Shown: piece after piece, positions 45,728 through 54,618 of the stretch
Layout of the letters: each line of letters begins with the position of its first letter
Position numbering within the stretch: position 1 is the stretch's first letter
NCBI GenBank assembly: GCA_902705865.1
Contig: CACSIO010000012.1
Coordinates: 310,001-374,000 of the forward strand
Source: BD1-7 clade bacterium
GTDB taxonomy: Bacteria > Pseudomonadota > Gammaproteobacteria > Pseudomonadales > DT-91
Length of the DNA stretch: 64,000 bases
Direction: 5' to 3'
Program-made: the position numbers and the translations under genes
The notes under the pieces: generated by a model
Database searches by the model: none
The model's input: only the letters and a program-made list of their open reading frames with translations
What the model was told of the DNA's origin: nothing

Positions 45728-45873
45728 TAGCTTGTCTCTCAGTTCGTTCAATTAGCTTACAGCGTGTGTTTGTTTCCATCAGTTTAGATGGTTACACGCC
45801 CATTGCTTGTGAGCGAAGCCTTGCTCTGTCAGCGTTGATAAATACCAAGAGTAGGGCGGCCGGGGTTTAATAC

Positions 45874-45928
45874 AGAAGAGAAGAGAAGAGAAGAGAAGAG
45901 AAGAGAAGAGAAGAGAAGAGAAGAGAAG
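45874..45928. repeat. Pentanucleotide tandem repeat, 11 perfect copies of AGAAG
   Basis: A 55-base run of AGAAG units with no interruption. It lies between the terminator of the second ETF-QO gene and the start of the exported hydrolase, 146 bases upstream of that start. Long perfect pentamer runs are prone to slipped-strand mispairing. The minus strand gives a meaningless Leu-Phe-Ser-Ser repeat ORF, which is not a gene. Confidence 0.95.
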
Positions 45929-45987
45929 CGTTACGGTATAACCCGAGTAGTGAGGAACAAATAGTAACGAGAAACAATAGACGAAAA

Positions 45988-46018
45988 AAAACGGCTACAC
46001 CAAAGGAATAGCCGTTTT
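45988..46018 (-). terminator. Rho-independent terminator of ETF-QO copy 2
   Basis: Read on the minus strand, a 10-bp stem AAAACGGCTA with TAGCCGTTTT encloses an 11-base loop, followed by a T-run (plus-strand A residues at 45983-45990). It lies 18 bases after the stop of the ETF-QO gene. Confidence 0.85.
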
Positions 46019-46035
46019 GTTTATCCGAATATGGG

Positions 46036-47691
46036 TTACATGTTCGGGTAGTTCGGGCCGCCAAAACCTTCGGGGGTTACCCAAACGATGTTCTGGGTAG
46101 GATCCTTGATATCACAGGTTTTACAGTGAACACAGTTCTGACCATTGATTTGGAAGTTTTTATCACCCGCTTCGTTTTCAACGATCTCGTAAACACCCGC
46201 TGGGCAGTAACGCTGAGCAGGCTCATCGTAAACAGGCAGGTTGTGTTTCATCGGCACGTCAGGATCTTTCAATGTCAGGTGGCATCGTTGATCTTCTTCG
46301 TGGTTGGTATTCGATAGGAATACTGACGACAGACGATCAAAACTCAATTTACCGTCAGGCTTCGGGTAATCGATCTTTTTGCATTCCGCCGCAGGCTTCA
46401 TAGTGGCGTAATCTGGCTTGGTATCTTGCAAGGTCCAAGGCAGTTTGCCGCCAAACAGGTTCAGATCAACAAAAGCGTATGCAGAACCAACAAAGTTGCC
46501 CCATTTATGCTGTGCCGGGCCGAAGTTACGCTGTGCGTTGAGTTCTTCATACAACCAGCTGCTTTCGAAAGCATCTTTGTATTCTGCCAGTTCCTGTCCG
46601 GTTTTCTCACCGTCAGTAACCGCTTTGTGAACAACTTCAGCCGCTAACATACCGGATTTCATTGCGGTATGGCTGCCTTTGATTTTGGCAAAGTTCAGCG
46701 TGCCAGCGTCACAACCGATCAACAGACCACCTGGGAAGCTCATCTTAGGCAATGACTGTAGGCCGCCTTTAGCAATAGCACGTGCGCCGTAGCTTACGCG
46801 TTCGCCACCTTCCAGGAACTTAGCCACTTCAGGGTGGGTTTTGTAACGCTGGAATTCTTCAAATGGGCTAACGTGCGGGTTGTCGTAGCACAAGTCAGTG
46901 ATCAAGCCGATAGCAACCTGATTGTTTTCGATGTGATAGAGGAAGGAGCCCCCCAATACGCCGCTTTCTTGCAGAGGCCAGCCCATGGTGTGCATAACCA
47001 GGCCTTCGCGGTGTTTATCTTCAGGGATGGTCCACAGCTCTTTAATACCAATACCGTAGTGCTGCGGGTTTTTGCCTTCGTCAAGGTTGAATTTTTCGAT
47101 CAGGCGCTTGCCTAGGTGGCCGCGACAACCTTCAGAGAACAGGGTGTACTTGGCACGTAGCTCCATGCCAGGCATGTAGCTGTCTTTGTGGCTGCCATCT
47201 TCGGCAATACCCATATCACCGGTGACGATACCGGCAACCTGGCCTTCTTCATTATAAAGAACGTCTGATGCAGCGAAGCCCGGGTAGATTTCTGCACCCA
47301 TGTTTTCGGCTTGCTCAGCTAACCAACGGCACAGGTTACCCAGGCTGATGATGTAGTTGCCGTGGTTGTGCATGGTTTTGGGTGCCAAGGCGTTAGGCAC
47401 TTTGATGGCTTTTTCGGCATTGGTGAACATAAAGATCTCGTCACCGGTCACTTCTGTGTTCAGTGGCGCGCCTTTTTCTTTCCAATCGGGGAACAGCTCG
47501 TTCAAGGCGCGAGGTTCAAAAACAGCGCCGGAGAGGATGTGGGCGCCAACTTCAGAGCCTTTTTCAACAACACAAACGCTGATGTCTTTGCCTGTTTCTT
47601 CACTAAGTTGACGGATGCGACATGCCGCGGCAAGGCCTGAAGGGCCTGCGCCAACAATGACAACGTCGTATTCCATATATTCTCGTTCCAC
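46036..47691 (-). CDS. Electron transfer flavoprotein-ubiquinone oxidoreductase (copy 2)
   Basis: Same function and plan as copy 1 at 9231-10883: FAD motif VIVGAGPSGLAAACR, and 4Fe-4S cysteines at 496, 520, 523 and 526 (NCVHCKTCD). From the GTG at 47691 it has 551 residues; this start aligns exactly with copy 1, while an earlier GTG at 47700 would add three residues. Divergent from etfBA, with which it makes a complete ETF module, and equipped with its own strong promoter and terminator. It is probably the main housekeeping copy. Confidence 0.96.
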   Translation of the reverse strand: MEREYMEYDVVIVGAGPSGLAAACRIRQLSEETGKDISVCVVEKGSEVGAHILSGAVFEPRALNELFPDWKEKGAPLNTEVTGDEIFMFTNAEKAIKVPNALAPKTMHNHGNYIISLGNLCRWLAEQAENMGAEIYPGFAASDVLYNEEGQVAGIVTGDMGIAEDGSHKDSYMPGMELRAKYTLFSEGCRGHLGKRLIEKFNLDEGKNPQHYGIGIKELWTIPEDKHREGLVMHTMGWPLQESGVLGGSFLYHIENNQVAIGLITDLCYDNPHVSPFEEFQRYKTHPEVAKFLEGGERVSYGARAIAKGGLQSLPKMSFPGGLLIGCDAGTLNFAKIKGSHTAMKSGMLAAEVVHKAVTDGEKTGQELAEYKDAFESSWLYEELNAQRNFGPAQHKWGNFVGSAYAFVDLNLFGGKLPWTLQDTKPDYATMKPAAECKKIDYPKPDGKLSFDRLSSVFLSNTNHEEDQRCHLTLKDPDVPMKHNLPVYDEPAQRYCPAGVYEIVENEAGDKNFQINGQNCVHCKTCDIKDPTQNIVWVTPEGFGGPNYPNM

Positions 47692-47771
47692 AGTGAGCAC
47701 CTCGTAAGTTGTTGAATTTATGCGTTATGAGTGGCTTATATATGCCAATGTGTACCGAATTACGGGCGCGC

Positions 47772-47801
47772 ATTATATCTTTTTCTAAGTTTTGATAGCA
47801 A
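47772..47801 (-). promoter_or_regulatory. Promoter of ETF-QO copy 2
   Basis: Minus strand: -35 TTGCTA (plus 47801-47796), 18 bases, -10 TATAAT (plus 47777-47772). About 80 bases upstream of the GTG start. The rest of the 346-base gap to etfB holds no gene. Confidence 0.6.
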
Positions 47802-47976
47802 TTTTAAATTCCGAAGCGGGATAGAAGTCGAAAAGATCGGACCAAACGTAAGTAATAACTCAGAAGATCGAAGCATTTTTCGTCAAAAGAATTGGCCGAA
47901 TTCGTCATTGTCGTGGCACTTAGTGCTATTGACCTAGGGCAGTGAAAGGTTCAGTATATGCGGCCGAAATTAGGCG

Positions 47977-48002
47977 TATTGAACGTTTTATTAGGTTCAA
48001 TA
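47977..48002. promoter_or_regulatory. Inverted repeat TATTGAAC / GTTCAATA before etfB
   Basis: An 8-bp perfect inverted repeat (47977-47984 and 47995-48002) with a 10-base loop, 36 bases before the etfB start. It could be an operator for a dimeric regulator of the etfBA operon or a leader hairpin. I do not recognise the regulator. Confidence 0.45.
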
Positions 48003-48037
48003 CATGCATTCAACAACCCATACATTGAGAGCAATCT

Positions 48038-48787
48038 ATGAAGGTTCTTGTCGCAGTTAAGCGTGTGGTCGATTACAACGTTAAAGTTCGACCAAAAAGT
48101 GACGGTTCAGGCGTTGATCTGGCAAACGTAAAAATGTCAATCAACCCATTCTGTGAAATCGCTGTAGAAGAAGCGGTTCGTCTGAAAGAGAAAGGTGTAG
48201 CGACTGAAGTTATTGCTGTATCTCTGGGTGAAAAAGCATGTCAGGAGCAAATTCGTACTGCTCTGGCACTGGGTGCAGACCGTGGTATCCAGGTTGAAAC
48301 TTCTGAAGAGCTTCAGCCACTAGCTGTTGCTAAATTGCTGAAAGCGATTGTTGAAAAAGAATCTCCTGATCTGGTTATCTTGGGTAAGCAGGCTATTGAT
48401 GGCGATAACAACCAAACTGGTCAGATGCTAGCTGCGTTGACTGGCATGGCTCAGGGTACTTTTGCTTCTGAAGTTGTTATCGAAGACGGTAAAGCAAACG
48501 TTACTCGTGAAATCGACGGTGGTTTGCAAACTGTTGCATTGAACCTGCCTGCAGTTGTTACTACTGACTTGCGTTTGAACGAACCTCGTTATGCATCTCT
48601 GCCAAATATCATGAAAGCCAAGAAAAAGCCGCTTGATGTTTTGACTGTTGAAGAGCTGGGTGTAGACGCTGCGCCACGTGTTAAAACGCTTAAGGTTGAG
48701 CCACCAGCAGAACGTCAAGCTGGTATCAAGGTTGAGACTGTTGCTGAGCTGGTTGATAAACTGAAAACTGAAGCGAAGGTGATCTAA
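48038..48787 (+). CDS. etfB: Electron transfer flavoprotein beta subunit
   Basis: Forms the soluble ETF heterodimer that accepts electrons from acyl-CoA and other dehydrogenases. The 249-residue protein begins [19 protein letters not shown] and contains the AMP-binding and loop-recognition segment [16 protein letters not shown] and the signature [21 protein letters not shown]. Codon use is strongly biased to GCT, GTT and CTG compared with neighbours, typical of highly expressed genes. It is followed by etfA two bases later and lies divergent from ETF-QO copy 2. Confidence 0.97.
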   Translation: MKVLVAVKRVVDYNVKVRPKSDGSGVDLANVKMSINPFCEIAVEEAVRLKEKGVATEVIAVSLGEKACQEQIRTALALGADRGIQVETSEELQPLAVAKLLKAIVEKESPDLVILGKQAIDGDNNQTGQMLAALTGMAQGTFASEVVIEDGKANVTREIDGGLQTVALNLPAVVTTDLRLNEPRYASLPNIMKAKKKPLDVLTVEELGVDAAPRVKTLKVEPPAERQAGIKVETVAELVDKLKTEAKVI

Positions 48788-48789
48788 GA

Positions 48790-49719
48790 ATGAGCATTTT
48801 AGTAATTGCAGAACACGATAATGCCTCTTTGAAAGGCGCTACTCTGAACACCATCGCTGCTGCTAAAGAAATCGGTGGTGATATCACTGTATTAGTAGCA
48901 GGCGCTGGCTGTGGTGCTGCTGCTGAAGCAGCTGCTAAAGCTGAAGGTGTTGCTAAAGTATTGGTTGCTGATAACGCAGCATACGAGCATCAACTGGCTG
49001 AAAACGTTAGCTTGTTGGTTGCTGAGCTGGGCAAAGAGTACACACACATTCTGGCTGCAGCGACAACAACGGGCAAAAACACGTTGCCACGCGTAGCTGC
49101 TTTGTTAGACGTTGCTCAAATTTCTGAAATTTCTGACGTGGTTAGCGCTGATACTTTCAAGCGTCCAATCTACGCAGGTAACGTTATTGCAACAGTTCAA
49201 TCTGCTGATGCAATCAAAGTTATTACTGTACGTGCTACCGGTTTTGATGCTGTTGCTGCTGAAGGCGGTTCTGCTGCTGTTGAAGCGGTTGATTCAGCAC
49301 AAGATGCTGGCATCTCTGCATTCGTTAAAGAAGAGCTGGCTGTATCTGATCGTCCTGAGCTGACATCTGCGAAGATCGTTATCTCTGGTGGTCGTGGTAT
49401 GCAGAATGGCGACAACTTCGAAATGCTGTACAAAGTGGCTGACAAACTGGGTGCTGCTGTTGGCGCATCTCGTGCGGCTGTTGATGCAGGCTTCGTACCA
49501 AACGACATGCAAGTTGGTCAAACGGGTAAGATTGTTGCTCCAGACCTGTACGTTGCTGTTGGTATCTCCGGTGCGATTCAGCACTTGGCAGGTATGAAAG
49601 ATTCTAAAGTCATCGTTGCGATCAACAAAGACGAAGAAGCACCTATCTTCCAGGTAGCTGATTATGGTCTGGTTGCTGACTTGTTTGATGCAGTTCCTGA
49701 GTTGGAATCTGCGCTGTAA
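48790..49719 (+). CDS. etfA: Electron transfer flavoprotein alpha subunit
   Basis: FAD-binding subunit of ETF, 309 residues. The C-terminal FAD domain has [42 protein letters not shown] and [20 protein letters not shown], all classic EtfA motifs. The start ATG is two bases after the etfB stop, with AAGGTG upstream. Shares the highly expressed codon style of etfB. A clear terminator follows at 49782-49804. Confidence 0.97.
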   Translation: MSILVIAEHDNASLKGATLNTIAAAKEIGGDITVLVAGAGCGAAAEAAAKAEGVAKVLVADNAAYEHQLAENVSLLVAELGKEYTHILAAATTTGKNTLPRVAALLDVAQISEISDVVSADTFKRPIYAGNVIATVQSADAIKVITVRATGFDAVAAEGGSAAVEAVDSAQDAGISAFVKEELAVSDRPELTSAKIVISGGRGMQNGDNFEMLYKVADKLGAAVGASRAAVDAGFVPNDMQVGQTGKIVAPDLYVAVGISGAIQHLAGMKDSKVIVAINKDEEAPIFQVADYGLVADLFDAVPELESAL

Positions 49720-49781
49720 TATATTTTGTTACAGTTCTCGCGTTTGGCGCTGATATCGGCGCTAGATGAGTGATAAAAAAG

Positions 49782-49804
49782 CCCGCCTTGTTGCGGGTTT
49801 TTTT
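49782..49804 (+). terminator. Rho-independent terminator of etfBA
   Basis: CCCGC (49782-49786), six-base loop CTTGTT, GCGGG (49793-49797), then seven T residues. Preceded by six A residues, so it can also serve the opposite strand. Confidence 0.85.
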
Positions 49805-49847
49805 ATGCGTGTTGATTGTGTATCTATGGCCAGAACGTCAACATGTA

Positions 49848-50501
49848 TTACACCTCATAAAAACCTTGGCGAGATGATTTGGATACGGACTTTCCTCGCC
49901 CTTCAATATTGACCGTGTCTGTGAGGTCGACGTGTTTTCTTCCCGTCTTGGTAAACATGTATTTGTGTCGTCGTAATTGCCGTTGATCTGGGCTCATGTT
50001 CGCCTTGCTATTACCGGCTCCGGATTTCATCCCGAGTTTTTCGTAAAACGCTCTGCTGCTTGATGTATGGCTGAGTATGATGCCTTCCATTTCTTCGATC
50101 ATTGCGATATCAAACATGCATTGCATCAGCAGTGTTCCCAAGCCGCGAGTCGGTTGAAGTGTTGGGTTGCGAAATACGGAAAGAAAAAGCACTTTGAGAT
50201 TGACTGCCTCGCGACAGTAGATGATTGATCCGACGTCTTGAGCATCCTTACTGGCAAGAATAATTTGGGTTGAGTTGGCTGGATCCCATTCAGGCCAGAA
50301 AAAATCTGCTAATTCGCTGTGCTGAAACATGCCCGAAAAATCGCGGATTGTATCCAAGGCCGCGCTAGCTGATGAACTGGCCTCGGTATAGTGCAGGTTC
50401 AAACTAGACGTTTCTCCCGGAGCATAGTTGAACGAGCTGGCACCTAAAGAAATACCGCTACTCAGAGCCGATTCATAAGTTTGTTTGCATATCGTTTGCA
50501 T
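49848..50501 (-). CDS. GNAT family acetyltransferase-like protein
   Basis: A 217-residue protein with an acetyltransferase core: strands around IILASKDAQDVGSIIYC, acetyl-CoA loop region PTRGLGTLLMQCMFD, then SSRAFYEKLGMKSG (motif B). The N-terminal ~70 residues (TSSLNLHYTEASSSASAA) and the basic C-terminal tail (SPDQRQLRRHKYMFTK) are extra. The acetyl-CoA signature is degenerate (RGLGT rather than Q/RxxGxG/A), so activity is uncertain. It converges with etfA. Confidence 0.65.
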   Translation of the reverse strand: MQTICKQTYESALSSGISLGASSFNYAPGETSSLNLHYTEASSSASAALDTIRDFSGMFQHSELADFFWPEWDPANSTQIILASKDAQDVGSIIYCREAVNLKVLFLSVFRNPTLQPTRGLGTLLMQCMFDIAMIEEMEGIILSHTSSSRAFYEKLGMKSGAGNSKANMSPDQRQLRRHKYMFTKTGRKHVDLTDTVNIEGRGKSVSKSSRQGFYEV

Positions 50502-50782
50502 ATGCTTGATCCGATTATTTTATAGGGCAGGGCGGATTCTGTGACATCAACATTGATATGACGGTTCCTTTGAAATCAGACGCTATTAACTTTTTGAATT
50601 GTTGGGTAATACTTAGTTGCTAAGTTTGTGCGTTAGGTCTCGGAATGCCTGTGGTAGGCCAGCTTGCAAACACTGGCTTGTTTGTATAACTGGTTTACAC
50701 GAATAGCAGCGCCATAATTTTTGGCGAATCTCCGGCGAGAATTGATGTCAAACCAGTTGATTGTTCGTCGAGGAGACAACAC

Positions 50783-51706
50783 ATGGCAATGTCTGCTAAT
50801 GCGGTTAAGGCGGTGAGCACCACAGCAATGGCTGTGTCACTGATCCGTTCGGTTCACTCACATCACGCACCTGATCCTTTGCTTCACGATGCTTGGTCGG
50901 ACGTGTTTGTATCGTCATCCATGCGTAAGCAGGTGCGGCGGGTATTGTTACCTGAAATGCAACGACTGGGCAGTGCATCGATGGATGATTACCTACAACA
51001 CCACCCCAGTTATGCCGCAATAGTTATGCGTGAACGTTTTACCGAGGATGCGCTGTTTCGCACCCTAGATGAAGATATTGAGCAGTATGTGTTGTTGGGG
51101 GCCGGCTTTGACGCATTCGCTTGGCGTTATCCATCGATGATGGAACGCTTAAACCTGTTTGAGGTTGATCTGCCAGATACTCAGCAATATAAGCAAGAGC
51201 GGTTGGAAACCAGTGGTATTCGTACGCCATCAAATCTGCACTTTGTGGCTGCTGACTTTACGCAATCGAATTTGCGTCAGTCTCTGGTTTCTGGCGGTTT
51301 TAACCTGGATAAGAAAGCCTTCTTTTCTTGGTTGGGCGTTACCTTATATCTGCCGCGTGATGTCAATATTGAGATGTTTCGACAATTTTCGAATCTGGCA
51401 CCGGCAGGGGGTTATTTGGCGTTTAGCTATATTGACGACTGCCTGTTAACCGGGGCTGAAGCAGGTTCTGCCAAGTGGAAGGCCTACCAACGGGTACGTG
51501 CAGAAGTAGAGCGGGCGGGAGAGCCTTGGGTTTGCGGGTTTAATCCGGATACCTTGCCAGATCTTTTGGAGGAATGTGGCCTTACATTGCTTGAGGACCT
51601 CGATGGCTACGATCTTCTTGAACGGTTTGGCGATGGTGGCGACCAGTGCATGTTACCGGCACCGTTTTCACGTGTTGCGTTGGCGAAGATCAACCCGCTG
51701 CACTGA
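50783..51706 (+). CDS. Class I SAM-dependent methyltransferase, TIGR00027/LCMT-like
   Basis: A 307-residue methyltransferase of the leucine-carboxyl-methyltransferase-like group. SAM motif I is in YVLLGAGFDAFAWRYP, the post-I acid in LFEVDLPDTQQYKQERL, and FSWLGVTLYLPRDV matches the family's conserved region. The start ATG follows AGGAG at a spacing of seven. Substrates of bacterial members are mostly unknown; some act on polyketide or lipid products. Confidence 0.85.
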   Translation: MAMSANAVKAVSTTAMAVSLIRSVHSHHAPDPLLHDAWSDVFVSSSMRKQVRRVLLPEMQRLGSASMDDYLQHHPSYAAIVMRERFTEDALFRTLDEDIEQYVLLGAGFDAFAWRYPSMMERLNLFEVDLPDTQQYKQERLETSGIRTPSNLHFVAADFTQSNLRQSLVSGGFNLDKKAFFSWLGVTLYLPRDVNIEMFRQFSNLAPAGGYLAFSYIDDCLLTGAEAGSAKWKAYQRVRAEVERAGEPWVCGFNPDTLPDLLEECGLTLLEDLDGYDLLERFGDGGDQCMLPAPFSRVALAKINPLH

Positions 51707-52114
51707 TTTTTCTGGTTTAGTCTCTGATAGCGCTCGTTTTAACCGAGTGGATCTCATTGTTACAGGTTATCTTTGCAGCTCATTGATACCGCAGCGATGA
51801 GAAACATTCCGGCCGAGTGCTTGAGTGGATGTTGTGCATACATCAAATACTCGAGCGCTTCTTTTTACCTTCCTCGCTCTCTTCTTATTTCCTTCTGTGC
51901 ATTGTCTTGTTCATATCGGCAATGAATACATAGCCTTTGATGGCATTCAAATACGCATACTTCCGTCGCTCAGCATGAGATTACATTGCTTTGTGCATGC
52001 GAGTTTAATCTCGTCTAACAGTTTTCGATAGCCTACAAAATTGATGTAAAAAAGCATTATCGACCGGGTGATCATTGACTGTAATTTTCCAGGGGTGATT
52101 AATTGTAAATATTG
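51707..52114. other. Intergenic region before the Fur-controlled operon
   Basis: No supported gene. Several short frames exist but lack ribosome sites and family resemblance. The functional signal of the gap is the Fur-regulated promoter at its end. Confidence 0.4.
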
Positions 52115-52143
52115 TTGTAATGATAATCATTATCATTTATAAA
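52115..52143 (+). promoter_or_regulatory. Fur-regulated promoter of the fagA-fumC operon
   Basis: A sigma70 promoter TTGTAA (52115-52120), 17 bases, TATAAA (52138-52143), with a Fur box in the spacer: positions 52116-52134 match the 19-bp consensus GATAATGATAATCATTATC at 17 of 19 sites. Iron-loaded Fur would block this promoter directly; iron starvation would open it. Confidence 0.93.
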
Positions 52144-52200
52144 TAATACCAACTTGATCATTAACCGTGAAATTATCGCCTTGGGGGAATCTAACAGGCC

Positions 52201-52560
52201 ATGAATATGCCCGTCAGTAAAATCGCTTATAAAGAGTCCTTGCTGGTGTTGATGCGCTATGCAATACGCCATGGTATTGAGGAAGATAATCCCTCACTGA
52301 TTTTGTCATGGATGAGCCGAGAAATCAGAGGCAGTGAAGAATCGGCTGACAAGCTTTGGCAAATCTATCACGGTCAATTTCAACTGTTGCTTGATACTTA
52401 CGCAGATTCGTTGGTTCCTGACCATTGGCGCTCTGTTTGCCTTGATCATATCAATCGACCATTGGTTCATATGATGAATATTGCCAATACTGATTTAAAG
52501 CGATCGCAGGTTATGGCGTTATTTGAAGAGCTGCGCGTTATCAGCCATCACTTTCACTAA
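52201..52560 (+). CDS. fagA: Fur-associated protein FagA-like
   Basis: A 119-residue protein located between a strong Fur box and fumC, as FagA in Pseudomonas aeruginosa. The sequence is mostly helical (SLLVLMRYAIRHGIEE, SLILSWMSREIRGSEE) with no signal peptide, which fits FagA in size and position. Its molecular function is unknown in the family. Upstream ribosome site is weak; a second ATG lies two codons in. Assignment rests mainly on neighbours and length. Confidence 0.75.
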   Translation: MNMPVSKIAYKESLLVLMRYAIRHGIEEDNPSLILSWMSREIRGSEESADKLWQIYHGQFQLLLDTYADSLVPDHWRSVCLDHINRPLVHMMNIANTDLKRSQVMALFEELRVISHHFH

Positions 52561-52579
52561 ACCCACTTGAGGAATCATC

Positions 52580-53956
52580 ATGTCTACCCGAATTGAAAAA
52601 GACAGTATGGGTGAGTTGCAAGTCCCAGCAGACGCGCTGTACGCCGCACAAACGCAAAGGGCCATTAATAATTTCCCGGTGAGTCAGAAGCGTATGCCTG
52701 AAGCATTTGTGCGTGCATTGTTGCAGGCAAAAGCCGCGGCAGCATTGGCCAATGCGGAGTTGGCGCAAATACCTGCACCGATGGGAGAGGCGATTTGCCA
52801 GGCGGTGGACCAACTGCTGGATAGCTCAGATCTTATGAGTCATTTCCCGGTCGATGTTTTTCAAACAGGCTCGGGTACCAGCTCCAACATGAATGCAAAT
52901 GAAGTACTGGCGACATTGGCGTCAGGGTTTTATGGCGATACGGTCAGCCCCAACGACCACGTCAATTGCGGGCAGAGTAGCAACGACATTATCCCCAGCA
53001 CGATACATATCAGTGCTGCATGCGAGCTTGAGCGCCATTTGTTGCCGGCGCTTATTCACCTCGAGGAAACCATTCGAGACAAAGCGACTCGTGTTGATCA
53101 ATACGTGAAAACGGGCCGAACCCATTTAATGGATGCGATGCCAGTGCGTCTTAGCCAGAGCTTGCTGAGCTGGGCTGATCAGATTTCTCAGAATGTAACG
53201 CAGCTAATATACCTGCAGCCATCGCTGCAAGCACTCGCGCAGGGCGGGACGGCCGTGGGTACCGGTATTAATGCGCATCCGGATTTCGCGCTGACGTTTG
53301 GACGCAAGCTATCTGAACGCACCGGCCTACGTTTTACTCCAGCAGAGAATCTTTTTAGTCGTATTGGTACTCAGGATACGGCCGTGGCTTTGTCCGGCCA
53401 GTTAAAGACGGTGGCTGTATCAATGATGAAAGTCGCGAATGATTTACGTTGGATGAATTCCGGGCCGTTGGCAGGTTTGGGCGAGATTGAATTGGAAGCC
53501 TTGCAGCCGGGGTCCTCCATCATGCCGGGTAAGGTTAACCCTGTGATTCCTGAGGCCGCTGCGATGGTTGCTGCGCAGGTGATGGGTAATGACACGACGA
53601 TCACGGTGGCTGGCCAAAGCGGTAACTTTGAGCTGAATGTTATGTTGCCGTTGATCGCGCATAACCTGCTGGAGAGCATCGAACTATTGGCGAATGTGAG
53701 CCGGCTTTTGGCCGATAAGGCCATTGCCACTTTCAGCGTTAATGAAACCAATATCAATCAAGCATTGGCGCGTAATCCGATTCTTGTTACCGCATTAAAC
53801 CCGATTATTGGCTATCTGAAAGCGGCAGAAATTGCCAAGCAAGCGTATCGCGAGCAACGGCCGGTGATTGATGTGGCGTTGGAGAACACCACTCTGACTC
53901 GTGAAGAGCTCGAGCGGTTGCTTGATCCGGCGAAGCTCACGCAGGGCGGTATATAG
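52580..53956 (+). CDS. fumC: Class II (iron-independent) fumarate hydratase
   Basis: Interconverts fumarate and malate in the citric acid cycle without an iron-sulfur cluster. The 458-residue protein has the superfamily signature GSSIMPGKVNPVIPEA and the active-site segments QTGSGTSSNMNANEV and TGRTHLMDAMPVRLSQ. The start is 19 bases after fagA. Expression from a Fur promoter lets the cell keep fumarase activity when iron is scarce, as known in Pseudomonas. Confidence 0.97.
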   Translation: MSTRIEKDSMGELQVPADALYAAQTQRAINNFPVSQKRMPEAFVRALLQAKAAAALANAELAQIPAPMGEAICQAVDQLLDSSDLMSHFPVDVFQTGSGTSSNMNANEVLATLASGFYGDTVSPNDHVNCGQSSNDIIPSTIHISAACELERHLLPALIHLEETIRDKATRVDQYVKTGRTHLMDAMPVRLSQSLLSWADQISQNVTQLIYLQPSLQALAQGGTAVGTGINAHPDFALTFGRKLSERTGLRFTPAENLFSRIGTQDTAVALSGQLKTVAVSMMKVANDLRWMNSGPLAGLGEIELEALQPGSSIMPGKVNPVIPEAAAMVAAQVMGNDTTITVAGQSGNFELNVMLPLIAHNLLESIELLANVSRLLADKAIATFSVNETNINQALARNPILVTALNPIIGYLKAAEIAKQAYREQRPVIDVALENTTLTREELERLLDPAKLTQGGI

Positions 53957-54072
53957 CAGGTTGTTTGTTGGCTAATTCGGCAACGATATTGTCAACGACA
54001 TCACGTTTGATATTAACAACAACATTACGCTGGCTCGGACGTCGGCATTTACACAATGATAAGAGGTTGGCG

Positions 54073-54618
54073 ATGCGGATTGATGCGCTCAAAACAGGGC
54101 TTTTCTACGGAACGGATACCGGCAACACGGAAGAAATTGCGGATAAGATATCTGAAAACCTAGCGAATGTTGGCTGTGCTGTTGAAATGCATGACATCAG
54201 CCAATCCGAGGTCGGTCAGTTGCAAGACTATGAGTTACTGATCTTGGGGATACCAACATGGGATTTTGGCGGTATTCAAAGTGAATGGGATCGAGTTAAT
54301 GATCAGCTGCGAGCAGTTGATTTAACGGGTAAAACGGTTGCTCTATTTGGTTTGGGCGATCAATTCGGCTACGGCGATTACTTCGTTGATGCGATGGGGT
54401 GGTTGCGAGACCATGTCAGCAGCGCCGGTGGACAGTTAATTGGTCATTGGTCAACCGATGGGTACGATTTCGAAGAGTCGCGCGCTGCGAATGCTGATAA
54501 ATCTGAGTTTTGCGGCCTCGCTATTGATGAAGATCAGCAGTTTGAATTAACAGACCAGCGCATAGAACAATGGGTTGATCAGTTGGTGTTAGAAGTCGCA
54601 GAAAAGGATGCAGCGTAA
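54073..54618 (+). CDS. Flavodoxin (long chain)
   Basis: FMN-containing electron carrier that replaces ferredoxin under iron limitation. From the ATG at 54073 (ribosome site AAGAGG) it has 181 residues: phosphate loop FYGTDTGNTEEIADKI, then GIPTWDFGGIQSEWD and GDQFGYGDYFVDAMGWL around the flavin, and WSTDGYDFEESRA typical of long-chain FldA. A TTG at 53965 would add 36 residues and is unlikely. It is transcribed with fumC after a 116-base gap, and overlaps the next gene by one base. Confidence 0.92.
   Translation: MRIDALKTGLFYGTDTGNTEEIADKISENLANVGCAVEMHDISQSEVGQLQDYELLILGIPTWDFGGIQSEWDRVNDQLRAVDLTGKTVALFGLGDQFGYGDYFVDAMGWLRDHVSSAGGQLIGHWSTDGYDFEESRAANADKSEFCGLAIDEDQQFELTDQRIEQWVDQLVLEVAEKDAA

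Noticed and set aside
45867-46064. Minus-strand ORF with Leu-Phe-Ser-Ser repeats
   Set aside because: It is only the translation of the AGAAG tandem repeat and overlaps the ETF-QO terminator.
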